DNA from: Longimicrobium sp.
GTDB taxonomy: Bacteria > Gemmatimonadota > Gemmatimonadetes > Longimicrobiales > Longimicrobiaceae
Assembly: GCA_036377595.1 (NCBI GenBank)
Contig: DASUYB010000198.1
Span: forward strand, 1-64,000
DNA length: 64,000 nt
Reading direction: 5' to 3'
Shown: piece by piece, positions 32,800-40,989 of the stretch
Layout: the number at the start of each line of letters is the position of its first letter
Numbering within the stretch: position 1 is the first letter of the stretch
The notes under the pieces: model-generated
Databases searched by the model: none
The model's input: the letters and a program-made list of their open reading frames with translations, nothing else
Told to the model about the DNA's origin: nothing
Made by a program: the position numbers and the translations under genes

Positions 32800-33735
32800 A
32801 TGTCGCTCCCCCACGAAGAATCCCCCGGCGTTCACCGCGTGGACCTGGTCTGGAACGGCTATCCCCGCCAGGTCGCGTCGTACCTCGTGGACGGCGGCGA
32901 CGCGCTGGCGGTGGTGGAGAGCGGCCCGGGGAGCACCCTCCCCGCCGTGCTCGGCGCCGTCCGCGCGCTCGGCCGCGACCCGGCGGAGATCACCCACGTG
33001 CTGGTGACGCACGTGCACCTGGACCACGCCGGCGGCGCGGGCGGGCTGCTCGCCCACGCGCCGCGCGCGAAGGTGTACGTCCACCCGCGCGGCGCCAGGC
33101 ACCTGGCCGACCCGTCGCGCCTCCTCGCCAGCGCGACGATGCTCTATGGGGACCAGATGGACCGGCTGTGGGGCTCGATGGTGCCCGTCCCCGCCGACCG
33201 CCTCGTCGTGCTGCAGGACGGCGACGAGGTGCGGATCGGCACGCGGCGGCTGCGGGCGATCGACACGCCGGGGCACGCCAGCCATCACCACGCCTACCAC
33301 GATCCCGACGCGCGCCTCGTCTTCACCGGCGACGTCGGGGGGATCCGCATCGACCGCGCGCCCTACGTCTGCGCGCCCACGCCGCCGCCGGACATCGACC
33401 TCGACGCGTGGCAGGAGAGCCTCCGCCGCCTCCGCGCGCTCGACGCGGCGATGCTGCTGCCCACGCACTTCGGCGGCGTCACCGATGCCGCGTGGCACCT
33501 GGACGACCTTTCCGCGCGGCTGCGCGGCTGGGCGGCGTGGACGGAGGCGCAGGCGCTCGCGGGCGCGGGCTCCGCCGCGATGGCCGCCGCCATGCGCCAC
33601 CGCGCCACCGCCGACATCGTCGCCGCCACGGGAAGCGAGGCGGCCGCCCGCGCCTACGAGCTCGCCGTCCCCTATCCGATGATGGCGGCCGGCCTGGCGC
33701 GCTGGTGGACGGTGCGCCAGCAGGACCGGGGGTGA
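32800..33735 (+). CDS. Metallo-beta-lactamase-fold hydrolase
   Basis: 311 residues. The binuclear metal motif HVLVTHVHLDHAGG (HxHxDH) is at about 62-73, with further ligands in IDTPGHASHHHAYHD, LVFTGDVGG and MLLPTHFGG. These define the glyoxalase II/lactonase-type MBL fold; the ~100-residue helical C-terminus is outside the core. Substrate unknown: thioester, lactone or phosphodiester hydrolysis are all known in the family. Start is the ATG before SLPHEESPG; an in-frame ATG lies eight codons upstream and neither has a clear ribosome site. Confidence 0.88.
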   Translation: MSLPHEESPGVHRVDLVWNGYPRQVASYLVDGGDALAVVESGPGSTLPAVLGAVRALGRDPAEITHVLVTHVHLDHAGGAGGLLAHAPRAKVYVHPRGARHLADPSRLLASATMLYGDQMDRLWGSMVPVPADRLVVLQDGDEVRIGTRRLRAIDTPGHASHHHAYHDPDARLVFTGDVGGIRIDRAPYVCAPTPPPDIDLDAWQESLRRLRALDAAMLLPTHFGGVTDAAWHLDDLSARLRGWAAWTEAQALAGAGSAAMAAAMRHRATADIVAATGSEAAARAYELAVPYPMMAAGLARWWTVRQQDRG

Positions 33736-34533
33736 CGGCGGAGCCGTCGCGCGGCGGATCGCCGGGATGGATCGGCCAACATCATCCGGACGCCGTCTCG
33801 CCCTGGGGACGGACCGAAATCCTCCGGAAATGCGACGGCTCTACGGGAGCGCGGATGAGGCGTGGTTCTTGGCTCGCCGGCTCGCGTCCGCGTCTCGATT
33901 TCGTCCCCGTCTTCCGCTCGCGCGTAACCCTGCGGACCACGCGCGTAACGGGCGCACGTACGCGGAAGTCCTTCGTTGCAACGATGATCGGGTGAATGTT
34001 CCTGCCGAAGTGAGCCGCGTTCATTCACCGTCCGGGTCTGCGCCAGGGAGCGGGCGCGGCGACGTGCGTTTCCGGAAATTCGGGTCTGGTAATGAGATGC
34101 GGAACTGGCGCGTCGAATCGTGGGTAGACAAGCGCAATCCGGCTCACGTATAGTTATGCATCGTCCATACGGAATATCCGTGCTCCCCCGGCCTGTTCGC
34201 GACCGTTGGAGTACGAAACCTGCAGTACGCGCACGTGGGGCGTGTGGGCGCAACGCAAGCCCGCGTGCAGGTGCTTGACAGGTGCGGAGGCGGCCCTCAA
34301 CTTGGTCCGCCGTTCCGCGCTAGCGGCAAGCTTTCCCGCCAGATCACACGGGAAAACCGCCTCTCCGTCACGCACCTCTGCGGCGTGTGACGGAGTTTCG
34401 ATCTAACGTTCGATACGGCGGCGGGCGCGGGTCAGAATCCGTAGGGGCGGAGCGTTTCAGGGCGATCCGGCGGAGCCGGGGCCGCCGCGCCCGAGCGGGG
34501 CGCCACAGCAGTTCACACACCGGGGGAACGGCA
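33736..34533. other. Long gene-free, lower-GC region upstream of tonB
   Basis: About 800 bases without a convincing gene on either strand; open frames lack domain content and start signals. Base composition is visibly less GC-rich between about 33900 and 34400. A candidate promoter for the tonB cluster lies at 34274-34302, and an 8-base inverted repeat GGTGAATG/CATTCACC occurs at 33991-34029. A regulatory RNA cannot be excluded. Confidence 0.55.
34274..34302 (+). promoter_or_regulatory. Candidate promoter upstream of tonB
   Basis: A perfect -35 hexamer TTGACA (34274-34279) is followed after 17 bases by CAACTT (34297-34302), a weak match to a -10. It would give a leader of about 225 bases before tonB. 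Judged by eye only. Confidence 0.3.
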
Positions 34534-35286
34534 ATGTTCAACAAGCTGGACCGGAAGAGGAAGAGCTTCTGGTCGCCGTGGAGCATCGGGGCGGCGCTGC
34601 TCGTAGAAGGCGCGCTGGCGGTGCTGGTGATGAATTCCGGCATCAGCGATCCGCTCAAGAAGAAGGATCAGGAGCTGGTCGACTACGTCGAGGTCGAGCA
34701 GAACAAGCCCAAGACCCCCGAGCCGCCGCCCCCGCCGCCCCCGCCCCCGCCGCCGGAGCAGCCCGAGGCGCCGCCCCCGGTGGTCAAGGGCTTCCAGGAG
34801 CTGGTGCCCCCGGTCGAGCCGCCCAAGGAGATCCCCAAGGTCGACCCCAACCAGGTGGCCGTGAACGTCAACGACTTCTCCGGCGTGGGGAAGGCCGGCG
34901 GCGTGGCCAACGGCGTCGACAACGGGCAGGCGCAGGACGTCACCAACCGCACGGCGCCCCCCGACGAGGGCACCTACGAGCTCTCGGCGGTGGAGGAGCA
35001 GCCCTCGCTGTCGAACAGCTCCGAGGTGCAGCGCCAGCTCGAGCGCAACTACCCGCCGCTGCTGCGCGACGCCGGCGTGACCGGCACCGTCACCCTGCGC
35101 ATGCGCGTGATGGAGAACGGCTCGGTGGACCCCGAGAGCATCTCGGTCGAGAGCGCCACCCACGACGCGTTCGGCGACGCGGCCAAGCGCGTGGTGTCGA
35201 GGATGCGGTTCCGCCCCGCCAAGGTCGGCGGGCACGCGGTGAAGGTTTGGGTCACGCTTCCCGTGACCTTCCAGCTCCAGACCTGA
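34534..35286 (+). CDS. tonB: TonB energy-transducing protein
   Basis: 250 residues. A single membrane span (about 16-34) follows a basic N-terminus. A proline stretch with alternating P and E (about 62-88) is the periplasm-crossing spacer. A TonB C-terminal domain ends the protein: QRQLERNYPPLLRDAGVTGT, VTLRMRVMENGSVDPESISV, and MRFRPAKVGGHAVKVWVTLP. It transmits proton-motive force from ExbB-ExbD to outer-membrane receptors. It is the first gene of the exbB-exbD cluster, on the same strand. ATG follows GGGGGAACGGCA. The receptor at 7910 is the only one in the window. Confidence 0.93.
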   Translation: MFNKLDRKRKSFWSPWSIGAALLVEGALAVLVMNSGISDPLKKKDQELVDYVEVEQNKPKTPEPPPPPPPPPPPEQPEAPPPVVKGFQELVPPVEPPKEIPKVDPNQVAVNVNDFSGVGKAGGVANGVDNGQAQDVTNRTAPPDEGTYELSAVEEQPSLSNSSEVQRQLERNYPPLLRDAGVTGTVTLRMRVMENGSVDPESISVESATHDAFGDAAKRVVSRMRFRPAKVGGHAVKVWVTLPVTFQLQT

Positions 35287-35304
35287 CGGAGCGGAGCGTA
35301 GGCA

Positions 35305-35337
35305 CCCCCGCCGGCCGCCGGCCGCGGCCCGCGGGGG
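35305..35337 (+). other. G/C hairpin between tonB and exbB
   Basis: CCCCCGC (35305-35311) pairs with GCGGGGG (35331-35337) around a G/C-rich palindromic loop. No T-tract follows, so it is more likely an attenuator or RNA-stability stem than a terminator. Confidence 0.35.
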
Positions 35338-35426
35338 ATCATTCGTGAGGAGGCGGCGCTGTCCGGGCGCCGGCCGGCCGGCAACTCTCAGGCACAGCGC
35401 GGCACCGCGCAGAGGAGACCAAAGCA

Positions 35427-36128
35427 ATGGATTTCGCCAAGATCTGGCACGACACCGGCGCGTTCAACAAGGGCATCGTGATCTTCCTCATGCTCATGAG
35501 CGTGGTGTCGCTTGCGGTGGCGGTGACGAAGTGGCTGCGCTTCCGCAAGATGGCCCGCGCCACCCGCGCCTTCGCGCCCGTGTTCAGCCAGGCGCTGGAG
35601 AACGACAACATCCCCGAGGCGCTGGCCGCCGCCGACCAGTACCCCGGCAGCCACGTGGCCCGCGTGCTGGGCGAGTCGCTGCGCGAGGTGGCCCCGCTGC
35701 TCGAGGACCCGCGCGCCGCCGGCGCCGCCATCGTCTCCTGCGAGCGGTCGGTGGAGCGTGAGCAGATCCTGCTGGCGAACGACCTGAAGAGCGGCCTGGG
35801 CCTGCTGGCCACCATCGGCGCCACGGCGCCGTTCGTGGGGCTGCTGGGCACCACGCTGGGCATCGTGCGCTCGTTCATGGGCATGGGCGAGAGCGGCGCC
35901 GGCCTCGAGGCGGTGTCGTCCGGCATCGCCGAGGCGCTGATCGCCACCGCCATCGGCCTGGTGGCCGCGATCCCGGCGGTGTGGCTGTACAACTACTTCA
36001 CCGCGCGCCTCGACACGCTGTTCTCGGAGCTGGCCTACGCCGGCCGCGAGATGATCGACTGGATGATGACGCGCCAGGCCCGCCGCGATCTGGCGGCCGG
36101 CGGCAATCCCTCCTTCCACGGGGACTGA
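35427..36128 (+). CDS. exbB: ExbB/TolQ/MotA-type proton channel protein
   Basis: 233 residues with three hydrophobic spans (about 17-36, 128-150 and 170-192). The family core is GLGLLATIGATAPFVGLLGT followed by TLGIVRSFM, and later EALIATAIGLVAAIPAVWLY. It forms the pentameric inner-membrane channel that, with ExbD, powers TonB. ATG follows AGAGGAGACCAAAGC. The gene is five bases from exbD1, so the unit exbB-exbD1-exbD2 is surely one transcript. A TolQ function cannot be excluded, as no tolA, tolB or pal is present here. Confidence 0.92.
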   Translation: MDFAKIWHDTGAFNKGIVIFLMLMSVVSLAVAVTKWLRFRKMARATRAFAPVFSQALENDNIPEALAAADQYPGSHVARVLGESLREVAPLLEDPRAAGAAIVSCERSVEREQILLANDLKSGLGLLATIGATAPFVGLLGTTLGIVRSFMGMGESGAGLEAVSSGIAEALIATAIGLVAAIPAVWLYNYFTARLDTLFSELAYAGREMIDWMMTRQARRDLAAGGNPSFHGD

Positions 36129-36133
36129 CCCAG

Positions 36134-36616
36134 ATGGCTGGAGGAGCGCACCTCGGCGGGGCCGCCGGATTCGGCGGCTCCCCCCTGCCGCAGGTCGCCG
36201 GGTTCGAGTCGGACGTGAACGCCGACATCAACGTCACGCCGATGATCGACGTGATGCTGGTGCTGCTGATCATCTTCATGATCACGGTGCCGTCGCTGGC
36301 GGGGTACACGGCCATCCTGCCCAAGGCCAAGACCGCGGCTCCCGAAAAGGACAAGCGCGTCACGCTGGGCATCGACCGGCAGGGGAACTACTACATCGAG
36401 GGCAAGGTCACCAAGCACGTGCCGCCGGCGCGGCTCACCGAGGAGCTGAAGGCCGCCTACGCCACGCGCCCCGACGACCACGTCCTGTACCTGAAGGCCG
36501 ACAACCAGGCCGGCTACGACAAGGTCCTCACGGCCATCGACGCGGCCCGCAACTCGGGGGTCCGCCGCATCGGCGCGATCACCGAGCTGCCGGCCAAGGC
36601 CAAGGCCAAGGAATAG
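36134..36616 (+). CDS. exbD: ExbD/TolR protein 1
   Basis: 160 residues. Short cytoplasmic N-terminus, one membrane span with the proton-carrying Asp39 in INVTPMIDVMLVLLIIFM, then a periplasmic domain. Its end, VLYLKADNQAGYDKVLTAID then AARNSGVRRIGAITELP, is the ExbD/TolR fold. Its closest relative in the window is the gene at 37357 (KADRHVGYGHVLTALDAARD), so these two form one paralogue pair. ATG lies five bases after the exbB stop. Confidence 0.92.
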   Translation: MAGGAHLGGAAGFGGSPLPQVAGFESDVNADINVTPMIDVMLVLLIIFMITVPSLAGYTAILPKAKTAAPEKDKRVTLGIDRQGNYYIEGKVTKHVPPARLTEELKAAYATRPDDHVLYLKADNQAGYDKVLTAIDAARNSGVRRIGAITELPAKAKAKE

Positions 36617-36629
36617 AGGAGACGCAGCC

Positions 36630-37088
36630 ATGGGAATGGGAGTCGGCGGCAAGAAGGGCGGTCCCGCGTCGGACATCAACGTCACGCCGATGATCGACGT
36701 GCTGCTGGTGCTGCTCATCATCTTCATGGTGGTGCAGCAGGGGCTGCAGCGCGGGGTGGCCATGCAGGTGCCGCCCCCGAAGGACAAGGACGAGGTGGCG
36801 CAGAAGTCGAACCCCGAGGACCAGATCGTCCTCGAGGTGCTCCCCGGGCCGCAGTACCGCATCAACACCCGCCCGGTGCCCACCGCCTCGCTGGAGACCA
36901 CGCTGCGCGACATCTACGCGCAGCGGCCGCGCAAGGTCATCTTCGTGAAGGGCGCGGAGAACATGACCTACGGCGACGTCGTGTACGCGGTCGACGCCAG
37001 CCGTGCGGCGGGGGTGGAGATCGTGGGCCTGGTGCCGCGCCCCGAGGTCGGCCCCGCCACGCCGGCGGCGGCCGCCCCGGCGCCGTAA
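36630..37088 (+). CDS. exbD: ExbD/TolR protein 2
   Basis: 152 residues. The membrane span contains Asp23 in DINVTPMIDVLLVLLIIFM, followed by VVQQGLQRGVAMQVPPPKDK and a periplasmic domain ending VIFVKGAENMTYGDVVYAVD, ASRAAGVEIVGLVP. It is strikingly like the gene at 37828 (VVQQGLQRGIDLQAPPPKDP). Good ribosome site AGAGGAGACGCAGCC. Two different ExbD proteins with one ExbB suggest a hetero-oligomeric ExbD pair (inference). A strong terminator follows. Confidence 0.92.
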   Translation: MGMGVGGKKGGPASDINVTPMIDVLLVLLIIFMVVQQGLQRGVAMQVPPPKDKDEVAQKSNPEDQIVLEVLPGPQYRINTRPVPTASLETTLRDIYAQRPRKVIFVKGAENMTYGDVVYAVDASRAAGVEIVGLVPRPEVGPATPAAAAPAP

Positions 37089-37116
37089 CCGTCCGGTCCG
37101 ATCGTCCGATCGAAAG

Positions 37117-37155
37117 CGCCGGCCGCCTCCTTCCCGGAGGCGGCCGGCGTCTTTT
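37117..37155 (+). terminator. Rho-independent terminator after exbD2
   Basis: CGCCGGCCGCCTCC (37117-37130) and GGAGGCGGCCGGCG (37136-37149) form a perfect 14-base stem, followed by TCTTTT. It separates tonB-exbB-exbD-exbD from the second exbD pair. Confidence 0.92.
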
Positions 37156-37179
37156 CATCGCCACATCCTCAAGAACGGC

Positions 37180-37255
37180 CTCACGCGGAGACGCGGAGAC
37201 GCGGAGGAACTCAGCGCCGAGGTGAGTTCTCCGCGACTCCGCGTCTCCGCGTGAG
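37180..37255. repeat. Tandem-arm hairpin repeat C
   Basis: Left arm 37180-37213 (CTCACGCGGAGACGCGGAGA..., unit GACGCGGA) pairs with right arm 37223-37255 (ending GCGTCTCCGCGTGAG), apart from a one-base length difference and one mismatch. It sits between the exbD terminator and the second exbD pair. Confidence 0.85.
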
Positions 37256-37356
37256 AGAATCTTTCTTGAGGCACTCGCCGCGACAGAAACCATGCGACTG
37301 GTGCGTTCCGTGGGAAAGCGGCATCGACGGGTACCGGCGGACATGGGGAGGCGCGC

Positions 37357-37785
37357 ATGCGGGGCACTCTTCCGGCGGACAAGTTCGAGGTGAAGGCGGA
37401 GATCAACGTCACGCCGATGATCGACGTGATGCTGGTGCTGCTGATCATCTTCATGGTGGTGACGCCGGTGATGGTGCAGGCCTCGCTCCCCGAGGCGCGC
37501 ACCGCCGAGTTCCAGCGCGACAAGCATCCCACCCTGGTCATCGACGCGCGCGGCGGCTACGCCCTGGACTTCGCGGGGAAGACCGAGCGCATCCCCGCGG
37601 ACCGCCTGCAGGCGCGCCTGGCGCAGCTCTACGCGCCGCGGCCGAACGACCACGTCATCTTCCTCAAGGCCGACCGCCACGTGGGCTACGGCCACGTGCT
37701 GACGGCGCTCGACGCCGCGCGCGACGTGGGGATCCGCCGCGTGGCCGCCATCACCGACCTTCCGCCGCGCGAGCGCCGCCGCTGA
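37357..37785 (+). CDS. exbD: ExbD/TolR protein 3 (paralogue of protein 1)
   Basis: 142 residues. Membrane span with Asp23 in INVTPMIDVMLVLLIIFM, then a periplasmic domain ending HVIFLKADRHVGYGHVLTAL and GIRRVAAITDLP. It aligns along its length with exbD1 but lacks most of the N-terminal extension. With the next gene it repeats the exbD1-exbD2 order without an exbB of its own, so it must use the upstream ExbB or one elsewhere. The start at 37357 leaves the usual short N-terminus. Confidence 0.9.
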   Translation: MRGTLPADKFEVKAEINVTPMIDVMLVLLIIFMVVTPVMVQASLPEARTAEFQRDKHPTLVIDARGGYALDFAGKTERIPADRLQARLAQLYAPRPNDHVIFLKADRHVGYGHVLTALDAARDVGIRRVAAITDLPPRERRR

Positions 37786-37827
37786 GCGCCGCGCGCATCA
37801 CCACACCCTGGGGAGAAGGAGGCGCGC

Positions 37828-38238
37828 ATGGGCATGGCCATCGCGAAGCGCGGGGGGCCGGTGGCGGAGATCAACGTCACCCCGATGATCGACGTCCTGC
37901 TCGTCCTGCTGATCATCTTCATGGTGGTGCAGCAGGGGCTGCAGCGCGGCATCGATCTCCAGGCGCCGCCGCCGAAGGATCCGTCGGTGAGCGCTCCCTC
38001 GCCCGACCAGATCGTGCTGGAGGTGTTCCCCGGCGGCCGCTACGCCATCAACACGCACCCCGTTGGCGCCGAGGGGCTGGAGGCGGCCGTGGCGCGCACC
38101 TTCGCGGGGCGGCCGCGCAAGGTGCTGTTCGTGAAGGGCGCCGAGAACCTCACCTTCGGCGACGTCGTCACCGCCGTGGACGCCACGCGCGCGGCCGGCG
38201 TGACCATCGTCGGCCTGATGCCGCGCTCGGGAAGCTGA
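37828..38238 (+). CDS. exbD: ExbD/TolR protein 4 (paralogue of protein 2)
   Basis: 136 residues. Asp22 is in EINVTPMIDVLLVLLIIFM; VVQQGLQRGIDLQAPPPKDP and KVLFVKGAENLTFGDVVTAV closely follow exbD2, and the alanine-rich C-terminal tail of exbD2 is missing. Ribosome site GGAGAAGGAGGCGCGC precedes ATG. A tandem-arm hairpin follows the stop by about 38 bases. Confidence 0.9.
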   Translation: MGMAIAKRGGPVAEINVTPMIDVLLVLLIIFMVVQQGLQRGIDLQAPPPKDPSVSAPSPDQIVLEVFPGGRYAINTHPVGAEGLEAAVARTFAGRPRKVLFVKGAENLTFGDVVTAVDATRAAGVTIVGLMPRSGS

Positions 38239-38273
38239 GGCGCATCCTCCCTAAATCCTGAAAAGAAAAGCGT

Positions 38274-38364
38274 TTCACACAGGGAATATGGAGGAAACGG
38301 AGAGGCACGGAGAACCGCGCTGAGTTCTCCGTGCCTCTCGTTTCTCCTCTGTGCCTCTGGGTGA
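38274..38364. repeat. Tandem-arm hairpin repeat I
   Basis: Inner stem GAGAGGCACGGAGAAC (38300-38315) pairs perfectly with 38324-38339. Outer arms (TTCACACAGGGA... and ...CTCTGGGTGAA) pair imperfectly. It separates exbD4 from the convergent DUF4097-like gene. Confidence 0.75.
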
Positions 38365-38370
38365 AGCAGT

Positions 38371-39261
38371 TCAGCTCCCGGAGCGGCGGAGCGTGATGGA
38401 GCCGTTGCCGGTGGAGATGTGCAGGCGGCGCCCGCCGTTCCCGATCGTCCCCGTGATGCGGTGCGACGACATCCGCCCCGACACGCGCATGGGGAAGTCG
38501 CTGTGGATGCCGCCGTTGCCGGTGCTGGCCTCGAGGTTCGCCGAGAAGTCGCCGGGGAGGGTGAGCGTGACGCTGCCGTTGCCGCTGGAGAAGCTCATGT
38601 CGCCCGAGCCGCGCAGCGACGACATCGCCACCTCGATCCGCCCGTTGCCGGTGGAGGCGTTCACCGGGCCGCTGGCGGTGGTGATGGCCACGCGCCCGTT
38701 CCCCGAGCTGGCGCGCACGGGGCCGCGCGCGCCGTCCACCATCACCGTGCCGTTGCCGCTGCTGGCGTGCACCTCGGCCGCGCCGGCGCCCACCCGCACG
38801 TCGCCGTTGCCGCTGCTGGCGTGCACGTCGGCCGTGCCGCCGTCCACCGCCACGTCGCCGTTGCCGCTGGAGACGTGGACGACCACCCCGCGCGGCACCT
38901 CGACGGTGAAGTTGCCCTTGCTGCGGCGCGACCCCCAGCGCCAGCGGCGGCCCTCGCTGCGGACGCCGTTGTCGCTGCAGGTGGCGTCTTCGCGCAGCGC
39001 GCAGACGCGGATGTCGCCGCCGCTGCGCTCGGCCACGTAGCGGATCTGGTCGCCCCCCGACGCGTTCTCGGTCTCGCCGTGGATGCGCGCGGTGCGCCCC
39101 GACGCCGGGCGCACGGTGACGGTGCCGTTGACGGTGAACACGCGCAGCGTGGCGCCGGGGGCGAGCTCGCCCGACCAGTCGTAGTCGCGCTGGGCGCAGA
39201 GGGGCGTGACGAGCGCGGCGGCCAGCACGGCGGCGGCGAGCGCGGAAACGGGCGGCTTCAT
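38371..39261 (-). CDS. Exported DUF4097-like beta-repeat protein
   Basis: 296 residues. The signal peptide ends VTPLCAQ. The mature protein is a ladder of about nine repeats, each centred on S(S/T)GNG followed by a beta-strand, spaced 16-25 residues: SSGNGDVAVDGG, SSGNGDVRVGAG, SSGNGTVMVDGA, SSGNGRVAITTA, STGNGRIEVAMS, SSGNGSVTLTLP, STGNGGIHSDFP, IGNGG, STGNGSITLRRS. This matches the DUF4097 (DUF2807-like, adhesin-type) beta-solenoid family, exported proteins of poorly known role. Two Cys residues (VCALREDATC) may form a disulfide. ATG follows GGAGGGCACCCACGCC. No partner gene is obvious. Confidence 0.85.
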   Translation of the reverse strand: MKPPVSALAAAVLAAALVTPLCAQRDYDWSGELAPGATLRVFTVNGTVTVRPASGRTARIHGETENASGGDQIRYVAERSGGDIRVCALREDATCSDNGVRSEGRRWRWGSRRSKGNFTVEVPRGVVVHVSSGNGDVAVDGGTADVHASSGNGDVRVGAGAAEVHASSGNGTVMVDGARGPVRASSGNGRVAITTASGPVNASTGNGRIEVAMSSLRGSGDMSFSSGNGSVTLTLPGDFSANLEASTGNGGIHSDFPMRVSGRMSSHRITGTIGNGGRRLHISTGNGSITLRRSGS

Positions 39262-39429
39262 GGCGTGGGTGCCCTCCGGTCGAGGGTGCGGGTGATGAAC
39301 GATTCGGTCGCGGTACGTCGAACGCGGGTTGGATGCGGGCCGGGGCGCGATGGTTTGAGTGCGGCTCCGCATCTCCCGGAAAACGGGACGGCGCCGGCCC
39401 CCGTCGCGGGGGACCGGCGCCGCCGCCTG

Positions 39430-40674
39430 CTAGCGCAGCTTGATCCGTGGCTGCTCCTGGTACTCGCTCAAGTCCGAGAGCACCACCACGTCGCCGGGGT
39501 TCAGCCCGCTCAGCACTTCCACCGTGGTGGCGCTGCCGCGGCCCAGGCGCACGGTCACCCGCTCGGCCTCGCCGCCGCCGGGGAGGACGCGGAACATGGC
39601 GAGCGACGACTCGGCCTGCCCGTAGCTGGGTCGCCCCACGTACAGCACATTGGGGATGCGGTCGATCTCGATGGTCCCGTCCACCGACAGGTCGGGTCGC
39701 GCGCCGCGGGGGAGGGGTGCGTCGAGGGCCACGTCCACCGTCACCGTGCCGTTGGTGGCCGCCGGGTCGATCCGCGCCACGTGCCCGGCGACGAGGCCGT
39801 TGTGCGTATCGACCGACGCCTTCTGCCCCACGGTGAGGTCCTTCGCCTGCGTCTCGGGGATGCGCAGCACCGCCTTGAGCCGGCCGGGCTGCACCACCTT
39901 GGCCAGCGTGGCGCCCGAGTTCACCCACTGGCCCAGCTCGACGGGAAGCTCCTGCAGCACACCGTTCTGCGGGCTGCGCACCTGCATCGACGCGATCTGC
40001 GACTGGTTGAACGCCGCGAGACGGCGCAGCATCGCCACCTGGCTCTCCTGCCCGGCGATCTGCTGCTGCAGGGAGCGGCGCATGAAGTCCAGCCGCTGGC
40101 GCTCCACGCTCAGCCGCGTCTGCAGGTCGGCCGCGTCGTCGCGCGCCTTGGCCAGCTCCTGCTGGCTGACCATGTTCTGCCGCGCCAGCGCCTCGGCGCT
40201 CTCGGCCTGGCGCGCGGCCTGGTTGTGCTGCGCCTGGACCTGGGCCACCGTGCCCTGCTGGGTGAGCAGCTGGTTCTGCAGGTTGGTGCGCAGCGTGGTG
40301 AGGTCGGCCTGCGCGGCGGTCAGCTGCCGCTGCGCCTCGAGCGCCTGCCGCTCCACGTCGGGGTTGCTGAGGGTGACCAGCACGGTGCCGGCGGCCACGC
40401 TCGTCCCCGGCTGCACCAGCTTGCTCTCCACGCGCCCCTGGGTGACGGCGCTGATCCAGCGGATGTCCTCGGCCACCAGGGTGCCGGGGCCGCGCACCTG
40501 GCGCGCCATGTCGCCGCGGCGCACAGTGTCGGACCACAGGGTGGCGCGCTCCACCGAGGGCGCGGCGGGGCCGATGCGGGTGAGCGCGAGGGTGCCCAGC
40601 GCCGCGCCGGCGATGGCAATGCTGCCGTAAACCCAGCGCCGGCGGCTCTTTGCCGGCGTGCGGGGGATGTCCAC
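39430..40674 (-). CDS. HlyD/RND-type efflux periplasmic adaptor
   Basis: 414 residues. A membrane anchor (about 15-33) is followed by a barrel-sandwich lipoyl half-motif (GRVESKLVQPGTSVAAGTVL). Next comes a long coiled-coil hairpin (about 105-230, rich in Q, A, R and L; ALEAQRQLTAAQADL), then the second lipoyl half (VRSPQNGVLQELPVELGQWV) and a beta-barrel. Such adaptors join an inner-membrane pump to an outer-membrane channel. Neither a MacB-type ABC pump, an RND pump nor a TolC gene is adjacent, so it is an orphan. Start is GTG, with CAGGAGACCGACC upstream. Confidence 0.88.
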   Translation of the reverse strand: MDIPRTPAKSRRRWVYGSIAIAGAALGTLALTRIGPAAPSVERATLWSDTVRRGDMARQVRGPGTLVAEDIRWISAVTQGRVESKLVQPGTSVAAGTVLVTLSNPDVERQALEAQRQLTAAQADLTTLRTNLQNQLLTQQGTVAQVQAQHNQAARQAESAEALARQNMVSQQELAKARDDAADLQTRLSVERQRLDFMRRSLQQQIAGQESQVAMLRRLAAFNQSQIASMQVRSPQNGVLQELPVELGQWVNSGATLAKVVQPGRLKAVLRIPETQAKDLTVGQKASVDTHNGLVAGHVARIDPAATNGTVTVDVALDAPLPRGARPDLSVDGTIEIDRIPNVLYVGRPSYGQAESSLAMFRVLPGGGEAERVTVRLGRGSATTVEVLSGLNPGDVVVLSDLSEYQEQPRIKLR

Positions 40675-40989
40675 GGTCGGTCTCCTGGTGCTGCGGGCGA
40701 GGGGAGGTGCTTCGGCTCTGCGTGCGGCCTCTACGCGAGGGTCGGGAGAAAAGATTCAGCCGCGTCCACGATCGCCAAAGTGCCTTCTGGTAGGCACTTG
40801 GGAAGGGTCGGCCGGATCTCCCGGGTCACCGGGATGCGAAGTCGGTGTCTCGATGCCACTTGACCATCATCCCCCCGGCTCTTACGCTGTGTCCCGCTCG
40901 TGGCACGGCCACGATTTTCGCGGCGCAGACAGGGCCCGCGCGGCCCTCGGCGACACTACATCGGCACGGATTCCAGGAGACCGGAAGGT
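40675..40989. other. Divergent intergenic region
   Basis: About 315 bases between the divergent adaptor and acidic-protein genes. It holds a short perfect inverted repeat AAGTGCC/GGCACTT (40778-40799) about 105 bases upstream of the adaptor start, which could be an operator. No gene is supportable. Confidence 0.5.

Noticed and set aside
33991-34029. GGTGAATG/CATTCACC as an operator
   Set aside because: An 8-base inverted repeat with a 23-base spacer is expected by chance in 64 kb, and it is more than 500 bases from the nearest start codon.
33672-34253. 193-codon minus-strand frame and a 128-codon plus-strand frame (33767-34153) in the tonB upstream gap
   Set aside because: Arg/Ser-rich translations without recognisable motifs or start signals; they overlap each other on opposite strands.
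35349-35426. Glycine-riboswitch-like core (GGCGCCGG ... GCAACTCTCAGGCA) upstream of exbB
   Set aside because: The CTCTCAGGCA string is striking, but the spacing is too short for the P3 arm, a proper 5' GGAGAG partner is lacking, and exbB is not a glycine gene. A covariance-model search would decide; a significant hit would reverse this.
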